Below the pieces are notes generated by a model. That model did no database searches and was not told the origin of the DNA. It was given only the letters and a program-made list of their open reading frames with translations. A DNA stretch of 64,000 nucleotides. It comes from an uncultured Bacteroidales bacterium (lineage in GTDB: Bacteria; Bacteroidota; Bacteroidia; Bacteroidales; FEN-979). Below, piece after piece: positions 8,732 to 20,777 of the stretch; position 1 is the first letter of the stretch; each line of letters begins with the position of its first letter. Location of the stretch: the NCBI GenBank assembly GCA_903959905.1, contig CAJBYO010000017.1, positions 1 to 64,000 of the forward strand, given 5' to 3'. Both the position numbers and the translations under genes were made by a program.

Positions 8732-10522
8732 TCAGGAATCAAGCTTTAGCACTGCTAAAAATGCCTTTTGAGGTACCTCTACATTGCCGATCTGGCGCAT
8801 GCGCTTCTTGCCCTTTTTCTGCTTTTCAAGCAATTTCCGTTTACGGGTGATATCGCCGCCGTAACATTTGGCAGTGACATCCTTCCGAAGGGCTTTAACG
8901 GTTTCACGGGCGATAACTTTTGCCCCGATAGCAGCCTGGATGGCCACATCGTATTGCTGCCTGGGGATGAATTCCTTCAGCTTTTCACAGAAACGTCTGC
9001 CAAAATCATAGGCATTGTTTCTTGTGATCAGGGCTGACAGAGCATCAACGATCTCCCCGTTGAGCAGGATATCCAGTTTCACAAGGTCGGCCGACTGCCA
9101 TCCTGACGGATGATAATCAAAGGAAGCATAGCCTTTTGAAATGCTTTTCAGCCGGTCATAGAAATCAAATACGATTTCGCCAAGCGGCAGCTCAACGGTG
9201 AGTTCAATCCGGTCGGTGGTAAGGTAAACCTGGTTTTTCAGCATACCCCGTTTGCCGACACAGAGCGTCATGATGGCCCCGATGTATTCTGATTTGCTGA
9301 TGATATTGGCGGTGATGGTGGGTTCCTCAATCTTAATAATATGGTTTGGCTCAGGCAGTCCGGAAGGATTGTAAACATCGATCACTTCGCCTTTGGTCGT
9401 ATAAACCTTGTATGAAACGTTCGGAACAGTCGTGATGACGTCCATGTCAAACTCCCGGTCGAGCCGTTCCTGCACGATTTCCATGTGCAGCAACCCGAGA
9501 AATCCGCATCGGAAACCGAATCCCAGTGCTGCGGAGGCCTCCGGTTCAAATGACAGCGCAGCGTCATTCAGTCGCAGTTTCTCCAGTGAATCGCGCAAAA
9601 CCTCGTAGTCATCAGCATCTGTGGGATAAATCCCTGCAAAAACCATCGGCTTAACACCGAGGAAGCCTTCAATTATTTCAGTGGTGGGCCTTCCGACATG
9701 GGTGATGGTATCGCCCACCTGCACCTCCTTGCTGTTCTTGATCCCGGAGATAATATACCCTACATCCCCTGCATATACCGTGTTTCGTACTTCCTGCTTT
9801 AGTCGGAGGATTCCTACTTCATCCGCATGATAGTCCATGCCGGTGGCTACAAATTTAACGTGGTCCCCTTTTTTGATGGAACCGTTGAAAATTCTGAAAT
9901 AGGCTACTACACCACGAAACGGGTTGAAAAGTGAGTCAAAGATCAATGCTTGCAAAGGGGCTTCCGGGTCGCCTTTCGGACATGGTATCCTGCTGACAAT
10001 GGCTTCAAGGACCTGGTCAATGCCGATGCCTGTTTTTGCGCTTACAGCAAGGATTTCATCGTGGTCGCAACCGAGCAGGTCAACGATCTGGTCTTTAACC
10101 TCCTCCACCATGGCTGCGTCCATGTCAATTTTATTCAGTACCGGGATAATGGTGAGATTGTGGTCAATGGCCAGGTAGAGGTTTGATATTGTTTGAGCCT
10201 GGATACCCTGTGTGGCATCTACAACGAGCAGCGCACCTTCGCATGCAGCAATGGCGCGCGACACTTCGTAGGAAAAGTCAACATGCCCGGGGGTGTCGAT
10301 CAGGTTCAGCACATAATTCTCGCCATTATGCGGGAAGTTCATCTGGATGGCATGGCTCTTTATGGTGATGCCACGTTCACGCTCCAGGTCCATGTCATCA
10401 AGCACCTGTTCCCTGGAATCGCGCTCGGAAACAGTGTCGGTCCATTGAAGAAGCCTGTCGGCCAGGGTCGATTTCCCATGATCAATGTGGGCAATGATGC
10501 AGAAATTACGTAGATTTTTCAC
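8732..10522 (-). CDS. lepA: Elongation factor 4 (LepA)
   Basis: Ribosome-associated translational GTPase that back-translocates or remodels stalled ribosomes and influences 30S assembly. The G1 motif AHIDHGKS is at residues 11-18, and the chain continues with the switch region [17 protein letters not shown] and NKID. The LepA-specific C-terminal domain is present and ends near [20 protein letters not shown]. Length 596 is standard. The start codon is GTG at 10522-10520; the family's usual N-terminus ([21 protein letters not shown]) supports it. A TATCTTTG promoter box ends only 5 bases before that GTG, so the message may be leaderless. Confidence 0.97.
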   Translation of the reverse strand: MKNLRNFCIIAHIDHGKSTLADRLLQWTDTVSERDSREQVLDDMDLERERGITIKSHAIQMNFPHNGENYVLNLIDTPGHVDFSYEVSRAIAACEGALLVVDATQGIQAQTISNLYLAIDHNLTIIPVLNKIDMDAAMVEEVKDQIVDLLGCDHDEILAVSAKTGIGIDQVLEAIVSRIPCPKGDPEAPLQALIFDSLFNPFRGVVAYFRIFNGSIKKGDHVKFVATGMDYHADEVGILRLKQEVRNTVYAGDVGYIISGIKNSKEVQVGDTITHVGRPTTEIIEGFLGVKPMVFAGIYPTDADDYEVLRDSLEKLRLNDAALSFEPEASAALGFGFRCGFLGLLHMEIVQERLDREFDMDVITTVPNVSYKVYTTKGEVIDVYNPSGLPEPNHIIKIEEPTITANIISKSEYIGAIMTLCVGKRGMLKNQVYLTTDRIELTVELPLGEIVFDFYDRLKSISKGYASFDYHPSGWQSADLVKLDILLNGEIVDALSALITRNNAYDFGRRFCEKLKEFIPRQQYDVAIQAAIGAKVIARETVKALRKDVTAKCYGGDITRKRKLLEKQKKGKKRMRQIGNVEVPQKAFLAVLKLDS

Positions 10523-10527
10523 GGGTG

Positions 10528-10557
10528 CAAAGATACAAAATTCATTTTCATCTCAAA
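10528..10557 (-). promoter_or_regulatory. Promoter of lepA (-33/-7)
   Basis: Minus strand carries TTTG (10554-10557), an 18-base spacer and TATCTTTG (10528-10535), close to the Bacteroidota consensus TTTG-N19-TAnnTTTG. The box ends 5 bases from the lepA GTG, leaving essentially no 5' leader. Confidence 0.6.
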
Positions 10558-10576
10558 GAAGGGATATTCTTGCCTA

Positions 10577-10795
10577 CGGCAATTGGTTTCTCGCAGATTT
10601 TCGCAGATTAAAGCGCAGATTAAGGCAGATTAATATTTTCTACAACTCATCTCATTCTAACAGTTTATCTGCTAAAATCTGCGTTGTAATCTGCGAAAAT
10701 CTGCGAGAAATATTTGATCTGCGAGAAACAATAGATCTGCGAGAACTGCGAGAAATATTTGATCTGCGAGAAACAATAGATCTGCGAGAACTTTT
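10577..10795. repeat. CTGCGAGAA/AATCTGCG repeat array
   Basis: The 273-base gap between lepA and the next gene holds no gene but many copies of the words AATCTGCG and CTGCGAGAA in both orientations. It includes a perfect tandem duplication of a 45-bp unit (10701-10745 and 10746-10790). The array reaches to within 5 bases of the stop codon of the downstream-facing gene at 10796. Inverted words (TTCGCAGATT on the left, AATCTGCGAA on the right) could fold into a long stem. Confidence 0.9.
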
Positions 10796-13408
10796 TCACC
10801 TGAGTATGGTCACCGATCCATGCAGGTTCCGCATAACCTTCCCCGCCAGCGTCAGCTCATAAACATCACAAACATAGAAGTAGGTACCGTCGCTGCAGGG
10901 CTGCCTTGTGGTTTTGTCTGTTCCATCCCATTGGATATCAGGATTTTTGGTCTCGAACACCAGCCTGCCCCACCGGTCATAGATGCTCATGCTCACTTCA
11001 CTTACCGAAGTGTAGCCCGGGAAAGGAATAAAGAAGTCGTTTGTTCCGTCGTTATTTGGTGTGAAGATGTTTGGAAGTGCGTATTGCGGGCATGCAATAT
11101 AGTCAACACAAATGATGTTGCTTGTGTCGCTGACGTTGCCAACTGAATCCACCGCAGCAACCCCGTAGCAGCCGGCAACCGTACCGGTTGGATAATGGTT
11201 GTAACTTGTATCGTGCGGGTTGGAAACAGAGTCGGTCAAAACCGGGATGCCCAGTGTTTGGGAATAATAAATATAAAATTTCGCAATGTCATGCGGACAA
11301 CTGTCGGTGGGTTTGATCCACGACAGGATGTTCGCCTTTTCGCTGCAGATGGTGAAGATACTGAGCAGGGGAGGGCAAGGGGGCACATTATCCACAGGTA
11401 TGGCACAGGTTTCCTGCGAGTAATTAATAATCGGATCAATAAACCCTGCCGCTGAATAGTTGCCAATGCTCTTTACCCTGTAACAATAATTCAGGCCGTT
11501 GACCAGCCCCTTGTCATTAAATGCCGGAACAGAACTTGAGCCGACAGAATCAAATCCAGCCGACCCCGGATCTTGCCTGTATATCGTGAAGGAATGATTC
11601 GTCCACGGTATGTCGTTGGTCCATGTTAATTTTACCATTTTGTCAGTTGCATAAGCAGAAAGGTACATGGTGGATGCTACCAGCGAAGATCCCACAAGGA
11701 ACCTGTTTCCCGGGGTAATGTTGTACAAGTCAATACGGTACAGGTATGCGAATTGTTTTGTGTTCAGCTGAAGGTTGTTAAAGACCGTATCGTTAAGGTT
11801 CGACAGGGAGTCGATGATCACGAACTGGTCCGGTGCATCCGAACGTGACCTGGCAATAAGATACTTATACGGCCCCGGAATTTGAATTGTATCCAGTTCT
11901 GTGGGTTTTGACCATGCAACATAGACGGCCCCGTCGTTGGTGCCGGTTGTATTTATACTTGCATGGGTGATGACCGGGACATCCTTTTTCAGTTCGGCGC
12001 AGGCTTCACGTGAAGCGTAACTTTCTGCTCCGTCCGGGAAAACTGCCACCACCATATAACAATACTTCAACCCCCGCCGGAGCCCTGAACCGCGGTTGTC
12101 GTCAAGATATGAAGTTCGCGTACCGTCTGTTATTGCATCAATTCTTGAATACCCGAGATATCCGGGCACCCCGGTCTGGCAGTAGCCCGGTATGTACCCG
12201 GTTGAATCCGCTTTGCGGTAGATGTGGAACCCGGATGCATTGGGGCAACTGTATGGGTCCCACTGAAGTGCAATGGTATTCCCGGATGTTGATGTGGCAA
12301 GGTTTTCCGGAGCCGGCCCGATCACCCTGATATTTGCTGACTTGATCGCAACAAGGCTTACAGGCCTGGCATCATCCTTAGCCTTGAAGAATACCTGGTA
12401 CGGCCTGTTCTGGATATGATTGCAGATTGTATTCCACCGGAAAAGCGCCTGGGTATGTCCGTATCCTGTGGCAGGATTGGGCTCAAGGGTGGCCGGACTT
12501 TCGGGCAGAACCAGCGGCCCCCCGGTTCCCGTAAGTGTTACATTGTTGCTGTCGGGATCATACGCCCTTACCGGGAACCTCAGGATTTTTCCTGCTTCAA
12601 CACAGGTGTCAAAAACAGAGTCAATAACTGGCGGCTTGTTGTTGCATGCAACAATGATAATCTGCATGTCGCGAAGAATGCTCCCTATCTTTTGTCCGTT
12701 TCGCCACTCTTCAATCAGGATGGCGATGTTGTATTCTCCCTGTTGCTCCGGACTGTCCCAGGTCAGATCGCCCGTGATCGCGTTCAGCGTCAGGCTCGTG
12801 GAAGCCTGCGGATAGGTGTAACCGGGGATTAATTGCCCGAGGGCGCCACGGCAGGGTACGAGTTTGTACGACAAGCTGTCGCCGTCGGCATCATAGGCAC
12901 CGGGGTTATGGTAAAACACCTGGTTCACACATCCGTTATCAACCGGGGGCATCAGCAGTACCGGGGAGTTGTCGTACCCGCCGATAAAGGGGCTGATTGT
13001 GAGCACGGAATAGATGTATAACGGGGTGTTTATGGAATTCGGAATATTCAGGATCCCCCCGTTCCTGTTCGGGTCCTCGCAGGAGATGATGTAGTTTGAA
13101 GACCCCGGAAAATCGTGTGTGCCGATATACTTGTTGTAGGTTATATCATCGGGAAGGTTGGTCTGGACCACCCTTGGTATTTCGTTGGATGTGCCGTCGC
13201 CCCAGTTGATCAGAAGATAGTCGCGATATGCATTGGCGGGGCTGGGGGTGAAGGTGTATGAGATCAGGGTGATTTCGTAAGTGAGTCCCGCCAAATGCCT
13301 GAAGGTGATCTCAGCTGCACGCTGATGCGTCGCAAAAGCCAGTGCCGGAACGAATGCAGGCAGGAGCATGATCAGCTTCAATAAGTGCAATATGAGTCGT
13401 TTGGGCAT
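10796..13408 (-). CDS. T9SS-exported protein with gliding-motility C-terminal domain
   Basis: An 870-residue surface or secreted protein. It starts with a hydrophobic signal (MPKRLILHLLKLIMLLPAF, then AFA). The middle contains fibronectin type III-like modules with typical WTND and YCYRVKS strands (residues about 360-770). The last 98 residues (773-870) form a CHU_C/gliding-motility-associated domain with NIFTPNNDGTNDFF, IYDRWGRLVFE, WDGT and DGTYFYV. In Bacteroidota that domain is the type B sorting signal for type IX secretion, so the protein should cross the outer membrane. Ligand and purpose are unknown; adhesion is likely. The C-terminal end abuts the repeat array at 10577-10795. Confidence 0.88.
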   Translation of the reverse strand: MPKRLILHLLKLIMLLPAFVPALAFATHQRAAEITFRHLAGLTYEITLISYTFTPSPANAYRDYLLINWGDGTSNEIPRVVQTNLPDDITYNKYIGTHDFPGSSNYIISCEDPNRNGGILNIPNSINTPLYIYSVLTISPFIGGYDNSPVLLMPPVDNGCVNQVFYHNPGAYDADGDSLSYKLVPCRGALGQLIPGYTYPQASTSLTLNAITGDLTWDSPEQQGEYNIAILIEEWRNGQKIGSILRDMQIIIVACNNKPPVIDSVFDTCVEAGKILRFPVRAYDPDSNNVTLTGTGGPLVLPESPATLEPNPATGYGHTQALFRWNTICNHIQNRPYQVFFKAKDDARPVSLVAIKSANIRVIGPAPENLATSTSGNTIALQWDPYSCPNASGFHIYRKADSTGYIPGYCQTGVPGYLGYSRIDAITDGTRTSYLDDNRGSGLRRGLKYCYMVVAVFPDGAESYASREACAELKKDVPVITHASINTTGTNDGAVYVAWSKPTELDTIQIPGPYKYLIARSRSDAPDQFVIIDSLSNLNDTVFNNLQLNTKQFAYLYRIDLYNITPGNRFLVGSSLVASTMYLSAYATDKMVKLTWTNDIPWTNHSFTIYRQDPGSAGFDSVGSSSVPAFNDKGLVNGLNYCYRVKSIGNYSAAGFIDPIINYSQETCAIPVDNVPPCPPLLSIFTICSEKANILSWIKPTDSCPHDIAKFYIYYSQTLGIPVLTDSVSNPHDTSYNHYPTGTVAGCYGVAAVDSVGNVSDTSNIICVDYIACPQYALPNIFTPNNDGTNDFFIPFPGYTSVSEVSMSIYDRWGRLVFETKNPDIQWDGTDKTTRQPCSDGTYFYVCDVYELTLAGKVMRNLHGSVTILR

Positions 13409-13506
13409 ATCAGGCGGATGGGGTCGGAATCTAACGTCAAAAGTAATAATTTTCTGCCCCCCCGGGGGAGTTTATGGTACAATATTTAAAAGGTACTAAT
13501 TTTTAC

Positions 13507-13514
13507 TAATTTTG
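13507..13514 (+). promoter_or_regulatory. Promoter -7 box of the RelA/SpoT gene
   Basis: TAATTTTG matches TAnnTTTG, with TTTA 18 bases upstream (13485-13488). It overlaps a TTG codon at 13512 that would otherwise be taken as the start, so translation must begin downstream, at ATG 13542. Confidence 0.5.
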
Positions 13515-13541
13515 CATAAACCAAGAAAACAGCCACCATTG

Positions 13542-15761
13542 ATGTATCATCCGGATGCCGAAGTTGAAAAGCAGGAGATAATTAAGCGCTACCGGAATCT
13601 TCTGCGATTGTGGAAACCGCGGAACCCTGTTGATAGAAAAGTTGTACGCAAAGCCTTTAAAATGGCTTTGGAGGCGCATAAGGACATGCGCCGGAAAACC
13701 GGTGAACCTTATATTTATCACCCATTGAGTGTGGCAACAATTGCTGCCGGTGAAATCGGTTTGGGTGCTACCTCCATCATCTGTGCACTGCTCCACGATG
13801 TTGTGGAAGATACCGAATACACCATTGAAGATATCAGGGGACTTTTTGGTGACAGGGTGGCCACAATCATCGACGGGCTTACCAAGATCAAAGGGATTTT
13901 CGACCAGCACACCGCTTCCATCCATGCCGAGAATTTCAAGAAGATACTGCTTACGCTGTCTGATGATGTTCGCGTAATCCTGATCAAACTTGCCGACAGG
14001 CTTCACAACATGCGCACCCTTGACGCACTGTCGCATGAAAAGCAGTTGAAAATATCCTCAGAGACCATTTACCTTTATGCTCCGCTTGCCCACCGTCTTG
14101 GTTTACATGCAATTAAAAGTGAACTTGAAGACCTTGCCCTGAAATACACTGAGTCCGGGGTGTACGAAACCATCTCCCGGAAACTGAAAGAATCTGCCAG
14201 GAGCAGGACGCGGTTCGTTAACAAGTTTATCTATCCAATAAAAAAAGCGCTGACCGAAAAAGGGTTCAAGTTTGAAATTCACGACCGGGAAAAGTCAATT
14301 GCAGCCATCTGGCTCAAGATGCAAAAGAAGGAAGTTCCCTTTGAAGAGATCTATGATATTTTTGCAGTAAGGATCGTCATCGACTCTCCTCCGGAAACTG
14401 AGAAGTCTGACTGCTGGAAGGTCTATTCCGCCATCACTGATTTTTACCGCCCCAACATGGCCCGGCTCCGCGACTGGATCTCCATCCCCAAGGCCAATGG
14501 GTATGAGGCACTGCATATCACCGTCATGAGCCATACCGGTCAGTGGGTGGAAATTCAGATCCGTTCCCGCCGAATGGATGAAATAGCCGAAAAGGGCTAT
14601 GCCGCCCACTGGAAATACAAGGAATCAATGAACATGAACAGCCGGCTTGACAACTGGCTTGACCGCATCAAGGAGATGATTGAAAGCCCGGATGCCGACG
14701 CTCTTTCGTTCATTGACGATGTAAAAGGCTTTTTTTTCCTGGATGAGATATCTGTGTTTACTCCCCAGGGTGAATTGAGGACACTTCCGGCAAAATCAAC
14801 CGTGCTTGACTTTGCGTATGCGATTCACAGCGAACTCGGAGATACCTGCATCGGGGCAAAAGTTGATAAAAAACTAGCACCCATCACCCATGTACTTAAA
14901 AACGGCCAGCAGGTTGAGATCATAACATCCAGCAAACAATCGCCTAAAGAGGATTGGCTTGGCCATGTCATGACCACACGGGCTAAAACAAGCATCAAAC
15001 TGGCGGTGCGGGCGGAAAAAAAGAAATTTGCAAAGCCGGGTAAAGAGTTGCTGGGGAAATGGTTTGAGCAAATGGGCCTCGACTTCTCAAACAGCAACGT
15101 TAAAAAATTCCTGGAGGCTGGTCAGCTAAGCAGCATCGTAGACCTTTATCATGCGGTTTCTGTTGGTACAATCACGTTAAGGGATGTGAAACTTTTTGCT
15201 GCAAGGAATGTCAAAACCGGGAGGCTGAACTATGTTGCAAGGACATCTGCCGACGGAAGCCCCACCATCCAGAATAACCGGAATATTCACACAGAATCGA
15301 AATCCAGTGAAGTTGGTCACGGTGAAACAACTGGTAAATCAGCGCTGGATTATACTGTCGCCCCCTGCTGCAACCCGATCCCGGGCGACGAGGTGATCGG
15401 CCTTGTTGCTTCTGATGTCGCCGCGATGCAGATCCACCGCACGAAGTGTTTAAAAGCCCAGGAACTGATGACCGTTCATGGCTGCAAAATGCTGAGGGTG
15501 AATTGGGCAAATCATGAATCCATCTCGTACGTGGCTGAAATCAAGGTAATTGGAATTGACCGGCAAGGGCTTTCCAATGAGATTTCGCGCATTATTTCCA
15601 ATGACCTTAACCTGAATATCAAATCGTTTCACATCGACGCTGAAAACGGACTGACTGAAGGAGCCATCGCCTTTTTCGTAAAAAACACGGCGGATTTAAA
15701 CGATGTTATTGATAACCTAAACATTGTGGAGGGTATTACCCATGTTACCAGGGTAAATTGA
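13542..15761 (+). CDS. RelA/SpoT-type (p)ppGpp synthetase/hydrolase
   Basis: Long RSH enzyme controlling the stringent-response alarmone. I chose ATG 13542 (739 residues) because the upstream TTG at 13512 lies in the -7 box. Domain order: HD hydrolase (YHPLSVA with H60; LLHDVVED with HD at about 85-86), synthetase domain (ARLRDWISIPKANGYEALH at about 308-326), TGS (DEISVFTPQGELRTLP at about 403-418), a helical and zinc-finger region with CCNPIPGD, and a C-terminal ACT domain. The HD motif is intact, so hydrolase activity is likely. The RLRD sequence at the RxKD position fits the basic, bifunctional class. A diverged fragment of a related gene lies at 31031-31234. Confidence 0.93.
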   Translation: MYHPDAEVEKQEIIKRYRNLLRLWKPRNPVDRKVVRKAFKMALEAHKDMRRKTGEPYIYHPLSVATIAAGEIGLGATSIICALLHDVVEDTEYTIEDIRGLFGDRVATIIDGLTKIKGIFDQHTASIHAENFKKILLTLSDDVRVILIKLADRLHNMRTLDALSHEKQLKISSETIYLYAPLAHRLGLHAIKSELEDLALKYTESGVYETISRKLKESARSRTRFVNKFIYPIKKALTEKGFKFEIHDREKSIAAIWLKMQKKEVPFEEIYDIFAVRIVIDSPPETEKSDCWKVYSAITDFYRPNMARLRDWISIPKANGYEALHITVMSHTGQWVEIQIRSRRMDEIAEKGYAAHWKYKESMNMNSRLDNWLDRIKEMIESPDADALSFIDDVKGFFFLDEISVFTPQGELRTLPAKSTVLDFAYAIHSELGDTCIGAKVDKKLAPITHVLKNGQQVEIITSSKQSPKEDWLGHVMTTRAKTSIKLAVRAEKKKFAKPGKELLGKWFEQMGLDFSNSNVKKFLEAGQLSSIVDLYHAVSVGTITLRDVKLFAARNVKTGRLNYVARTSADGSPTIQNNRNIHTESKSSEVGHGETTGKSALDYTVAPCCNPIPGDEVIGLVASDVAAMQIHRTKCLKAQELMTVHGCKMLRVNWANHESISYVAEIKVIGIDRQGLSNEISRIISNDLNLNIKSFHIDAENGLTEGAIAFFVKNTADLNDVIDNLNIVEGITHVTRVN

Positions 15762-15892
15762 AGGTGAATTGCTCTTTGGAACTGAGCATCGTTCAGTGAA
15801 CAAATGAGAAATTATAAGGAAAGTTTATAATTTTTAATTTTTACTCGTTCTAAATACTGATTATTGTTTATCTTTACAACAAATTTGATGCT

Positions 15893-16345
15893 ATGATCAA
15901 AAAACCTATTGAAGATTTGTTTGAAACCGCACGTAATCAATTCACAGATTATCTTGAAAGACATGGGCATCGCAAGACTCCTGAACGCTATACCATCCTC
16001 AAGGAGATTTTTGCAACTGAAGGGCATTTTGATATTGAAACGCTTTACATCAGGATGAAAAATCACAAGTACAGGGTTAGCAGGGCCACCTTGTATAATA
16101 CCATTGAATTGCTTCTTGATTGCGGGCTTGTTACCAAGCACCAGTTTGGAACGAACTACGCCCAGTTTGAAAAATCTACGCTGCTTATACAGCATGATCA
16201 CTTTATTTTTGAAGATACCGGAGATGTTCTTGAATTCTATGATCCTCGTATTGAAGAGGTGAAACAACATATTGAATCATTGTTCAATGTCAAAGTCACC
16301 CATTACGCACTTACATTTTATGGTCATTTGAAATCCAAGAAATAA
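15893..16345 (+). CDS. Fur-family transcriptional regulator
   Basis: A 150-residue metal-responsive repressor fold: winged helix at about residues 15-85 ([32 protein letters not shown]), then a dimerisation domain with QHDHFIF. The protein has a single cysteine (in LLDCGL), so the CxxC structural zinc sites of classical Fur, PerR and Zur are missing; metal sensing must rely on the His/Asp/Glu sites. A near-consensus TATCTTTA lies upstream at 15869-15876. It ends 6 bases before purA and is probably cotranscribed with it. The signal sensed is unknown. Confidence 0.9.
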   Translation: MIKKPIEDLFETARNQFTDYLERHGHRKTPERYTILKEIFATEGHFDIETLYIRMKNHKYRVSRATLYNTIELLLDCGLVTKHQFGTNYAQFEKSTLLIQHDHFIFEDTGDVLEFYDPRIEEVKQHIESLFNVKVTHYALTFYGHLKSKK

Positions 16346-17644
<1,299 letters not shown>

Positions 17645-17653
17645 ATCCCTGTT

Positions 17654-20600
17654 TTAGAGTTTCCTTTTGATCTCCGTGAGTTCATAACCCTCAACGATAT
17701 CGCCAACTTTGATATCATTGAAATTTTCTATGTTTAACCCGCATTCATAACCGGACAGAACTTCTTTGACATCGTCCTTGAACCGTTTCAGCGACCCGAG
17801 TGAACCTGTATATACAACAATGCCATCGCGGATAACCCTGATTTTGGTGTTCCTGGTTACCTTGCCGTCCAGTACCATACATCCGGCAACGGAGCCCACC
17901 TTGGTGATCTTGAATACATCGCGTACTTCAATGTTGCAGAGGATCTTCTCTTCAATTTCGGGTGACAACATGCCTTCAATAGCAGCTTTGATCTCTTCAA
18001 TGGCCTGGTAGATGATGGAGTAGAGGCGGATGTCAATCTGCTCAGCCTCTGCGAGTTTCCTGGCACTGACCGACGGACGAACCTGGAAGCCGACAATAAT
18101 GGCGTTGGACGCCGAAGCAAGCAGTACATCCGATTCCGTAATGGCTCCCACTGATTTGTGGATGACATTCACCATCACCTCTTCATTGGACAGTTTCAGC
18201 AGCGAATCCGAAAGTGCTTCGACAGAACCGTCCACGTCGCATTTGACAATGATGTTGAGTTCCTTGAAATCACCAATGGCGATACGGCGCCCGATTTCAT
18301 CAAGGGTGATGTGTTTCTGGGTCCGTAATCCCTGTTCACGCTGCAATTGCAGACGTTTGGTTGCAATAAGTTTTGATTCTTTCTCATCGGCCATGACGTT
18401 GAACCCGTCGCCGGCCTGGGGCGCCCCGTTCAAGCCAAGCATCAGAATGGGCTGCGATGGGTCTGCCTCTTTAATAGGCTGGTTACGCTCATTGTACATG
18501 GCCTTAACCTTGCCGTAGGTTGCTCCGGCCAGCACGATATCGCCGACACGCAGGGTGCCGTTTTGCACCAGCAGTTTGGATACATAGCCACGGCCTTTGT
18601 CGAGGGAGGATTCAATAACTGTTCCGGTAGCCATCCTTGACGGATTGGCTTTCAGGCTGAGCATTTCTGCTTCCAGCAGAACTTTCTCGAGCAACAACTC
18701 TACATTTGTTCCAACCTTCGCAGAGATCTCCTGGGTTTGGTATTTGCCGCCCCATTCCTCAACAAGAATATTCATCTTTGATAATTCTTCGCGGAGTTTT
18801 TCAGGGTTGGCATTGGGTTTATCCATTTTGTTAAAGGCAAAAACAATAGGAACACCTGCTGCAAGGGCATGGTTGACGGCCTCACGTGTTTGAGGCATCA
18901 CCGTTTCATCAGAAGCGATCACAATGATGGCAACATCAGTCACGCTGGCACCACGGGCACGCATAGCGGTAAAAGCTTCGTGACCAGGTGTGTCAAGGAA
19001 GGTTATTTTTCTGCCGTCTTCACGCATTACTTCGTACGCCCCGATATGCTGGGTGATCCCGCCTGCCTCACCTGCAACAACATTGGTGCTGCGGATAAAG
19101 TCAAGAAGTTTTGTTTTACCGTGGTCAACATGGCCCATGACGGTGACGATGGGCGGACGTTCAACCATGTCTTCGGGCCTGTCCGGTTCGTTCTGTTTGA
19201 TGGCCTCCTGAACTTCAACGCTGACGAATTCAACCTTGAAGCCGAACTCTTCAGCAACAAGGGTCAGGGTTTCGGCATCAAGCCGCTGATTGATAGAGAC
19301 GAACATGCCGAGTGCCATACAGGTTGAAATAACCTCTGTGACCTGTACATTCAACATGGATGCCAGTTCATTTGCCGTCACAAATTCGGTGACTTTGATG
19401 ACCTGTTTGCCCTCTTCCATGCGCTCCATTTCCTGGTGCATCTGGTGGCTGACAGCATCGCGCTTTGCCTTGCGGTACTTGGAGGCTTTTGATTTTCCCG
19501 ACGGGCTTAACCGTGCCAGTGTCTCCTTGATCTGCTTTTCAATATCCTCTGAGGTAACCTCAGGTTTCTGGACATCCTTCTGATATTTTTTATCCTTTGC
19601 GAGCGTCAGTTTGTGCTGCATCGGTGGCCGCGGTGTGTCGGTACTTACCGTAGTGGACACGGTGCCTTCTTCACCCTGGCGTTTGATGCGCTTACGCTTC
19701 TTTTTCTTTGATTTGAGTGTTTCATCCGAAGAGGAAGCAACTGGCTGGGGCTTTCTCTTTTCAAATTTCTTTGGTTCGGGAAGAACAATAGAGCCAAGAA
19801 TTGTCGGGCCCTCAAGTTTGATTCTCTCGGTAGGCAGAAAATTATGCTCCTGAACAGGAGCGGCTGCACGCGGGATAACCACTTCCTCAACCACCGGAGA
19901 TTGAGCAGGAACTTCAACTTCAGCAGCAACCGGAGCATGTTCCGGTTCCGGGGTTTCAGTTACAGGAGTGGGCACAGGTGCCGGAGCCGCTGTTGTCACA
20001 GCATCGTCAGGTGTTTCAGGCGATTTCCCTTTTGCTTTTTTTTCCAGTTTTTTATCAAAAACGGCCAGGTCCATTTTACCTACGATTTTCAGATCGTTCA
20101 AAGGCTTTTGTTCAGGGGCAGGATCCGGTGATTTTTCTTCGGCTACTGGTGCAGGGGCAGGTTCAACATGAACTTCGGCAGCAATAACTTTTTCTGCCGG
20201 AGGTTCGGCGGTAACAGGTACCTCCGTGATTACAGTCTGAACTGGCAGGGCCGGCTCAGGGGTGACGATTGCTGCCGGCTCATCAATAATGACAGGCTCA
20301 GGCTTTGTATCTTCAGCCTTTGCCACTGGCGGTGCCACAGGCTCAGGCGGTGGCGGTGCCACAGGTTTTTTCTCTTCTTTTACAGGCTCGCGGGAGATTA
20401 CCTCCTTTGGTTTCCTGGAAACTTCGTGCTGTTTCTTTTCAAAATCCATTGAGACATTTTTGATAAAAAGCTCATCAAGCTCTTTTTCGCGGTCTTTGGA
20501 GGCCGTTTTTTTGTCTTCAATGGTAATGGTTTCGTGCGCAATAAACTGGAGCCCAATTTTTTTCGCCTCTTCCTTGACATGTTTTTCTGAAGCGAATTCC

Positions 20601-20758
20601 TTCAGCAGAAGGTTATACATCTCCGGAGATAATTTCGCATTGGGATCCATATCCATCGGAAATCCTTTTTTTGCAAGGAAATCCACTACGGTTTTAATCC
20701 CAATGTTAAATTCTCTGGCAGCTTTGCTTAACCTGGTGGTTGTTATACCTTCACTCAT
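17654..20758 (-). CDS. infB: Translation initiation factor IF-2
   Basis: GTPase that brings initiator tRNA to the 30S subunit and promotes subunit joining. At 1034 residues it is a long form. Residues 1-60 hold the IF2_N-like helical domain ([22 protein letters not shown]), and about 100-430 are a low-complexity Pro/Val/Glu/Ala then Lys-rich linker. A second IF2_N segment precedes the G domain, whose P-loop GHVDHGKT is at about residue 542, with DTPGHEAF and NKMD following. The C-terminal half gives the EF-Tu-like and initiator tRNA-binding domains. Last gene of the rimP-nusA-infB operon, 19 bases after nusA. Confidence 0.97.
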   Translation of the reverse strand: MSEGITTTRLSKAAREFNIGIKTVVDFLAKKGFPMDMDPNAKLSPEMYNLLLKEFASEKHVKEEAKKIGLQFIAHETITIEDKKTASKDREKELDELFIKNVSMDFEKKQHEVSRKPKEVISREPVKEEKKPVAPPPPEPVAPPVAKAEDTKPEPVIIDEPAAIVTPEPALPVQTVITEVPVTAEPPAEKVIAAEVHVEPAPAPVAEEKSPDPAPEQKPLNDLKIVGKMDLAVFDKKLEKKAKGKSPETPDDAVTTAAPAPVPTPVTETPEPEHAPVAAEVEVPAQSPVVEEVVIPRAAAPVQEHNFLPTERIKLEGPTILGSIVLPEPKKFEKRKPQPVASSSDETLKSKKKKRKRIKRQGEEGTVSTTVSTDTPRPPMQHKLTLAKDKKYQKDVQKPEVTSEDIEKQIKETLARLSPSGKSKASKYRKAKRDAVSHQMHQEMERMEEGKQVIKVTEFVTANELASMLNVQVTEVISTCMALGMFVSINQRLDAETLTLVAEEFGFKVEFVSVEVQEAIKQNEPDRPEDMVERPPIVTVMGHVDHGKTKLLDFIRSTNVVAGEAGGITQHIGAYEVMREDGRKITFLDTPGHEAFTAMRARGASVTDVAIIVIASDETVMPQTREAVNHALAAGVPIVFAFNKMDKPNANPEKLREELSKMNILVEEWGGKYQTQEISAKVGTNVELLLEKVLLEAEMLSLKANPSRMATGTVIESSLDKGRGYVSKLLVQNGTLRVGDIVLAGATYGKVKAMYNERNQPIKEADPSQPILMLGLNGAPQAGDGFNVMADEKESKLIATKRLQLQREQGLRTQKHITLDEIGRRIAIGDFKELNIIVKCDVDGSVEALSDSLLKLSNEEVMVNVIHKSVGAITESDVLLASASNAIIVGFQVRPSVSARKLAEAEQIDIRLYSIIYQAIEEIKAAIEGMLSPEIEEKILCNIEVRDVFKITKVGSVAGCMVLDGKVTRNTKIRVIRDGIVVYTGSLGSLKRFKDDVKEVLSGYECGLNIENFNDIKVGDIVEGYELTEIKRKL

Positions 20759-20777
20759 TCAGCAAAATTATGGTTTT

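Noticed and set aside
13457..13468. C/G palindrome upstream of the RelA/SpoT gene as a terminator
   Set aside because: Run of C then G with no loop and no T-tract in the right position; too short to support a function.
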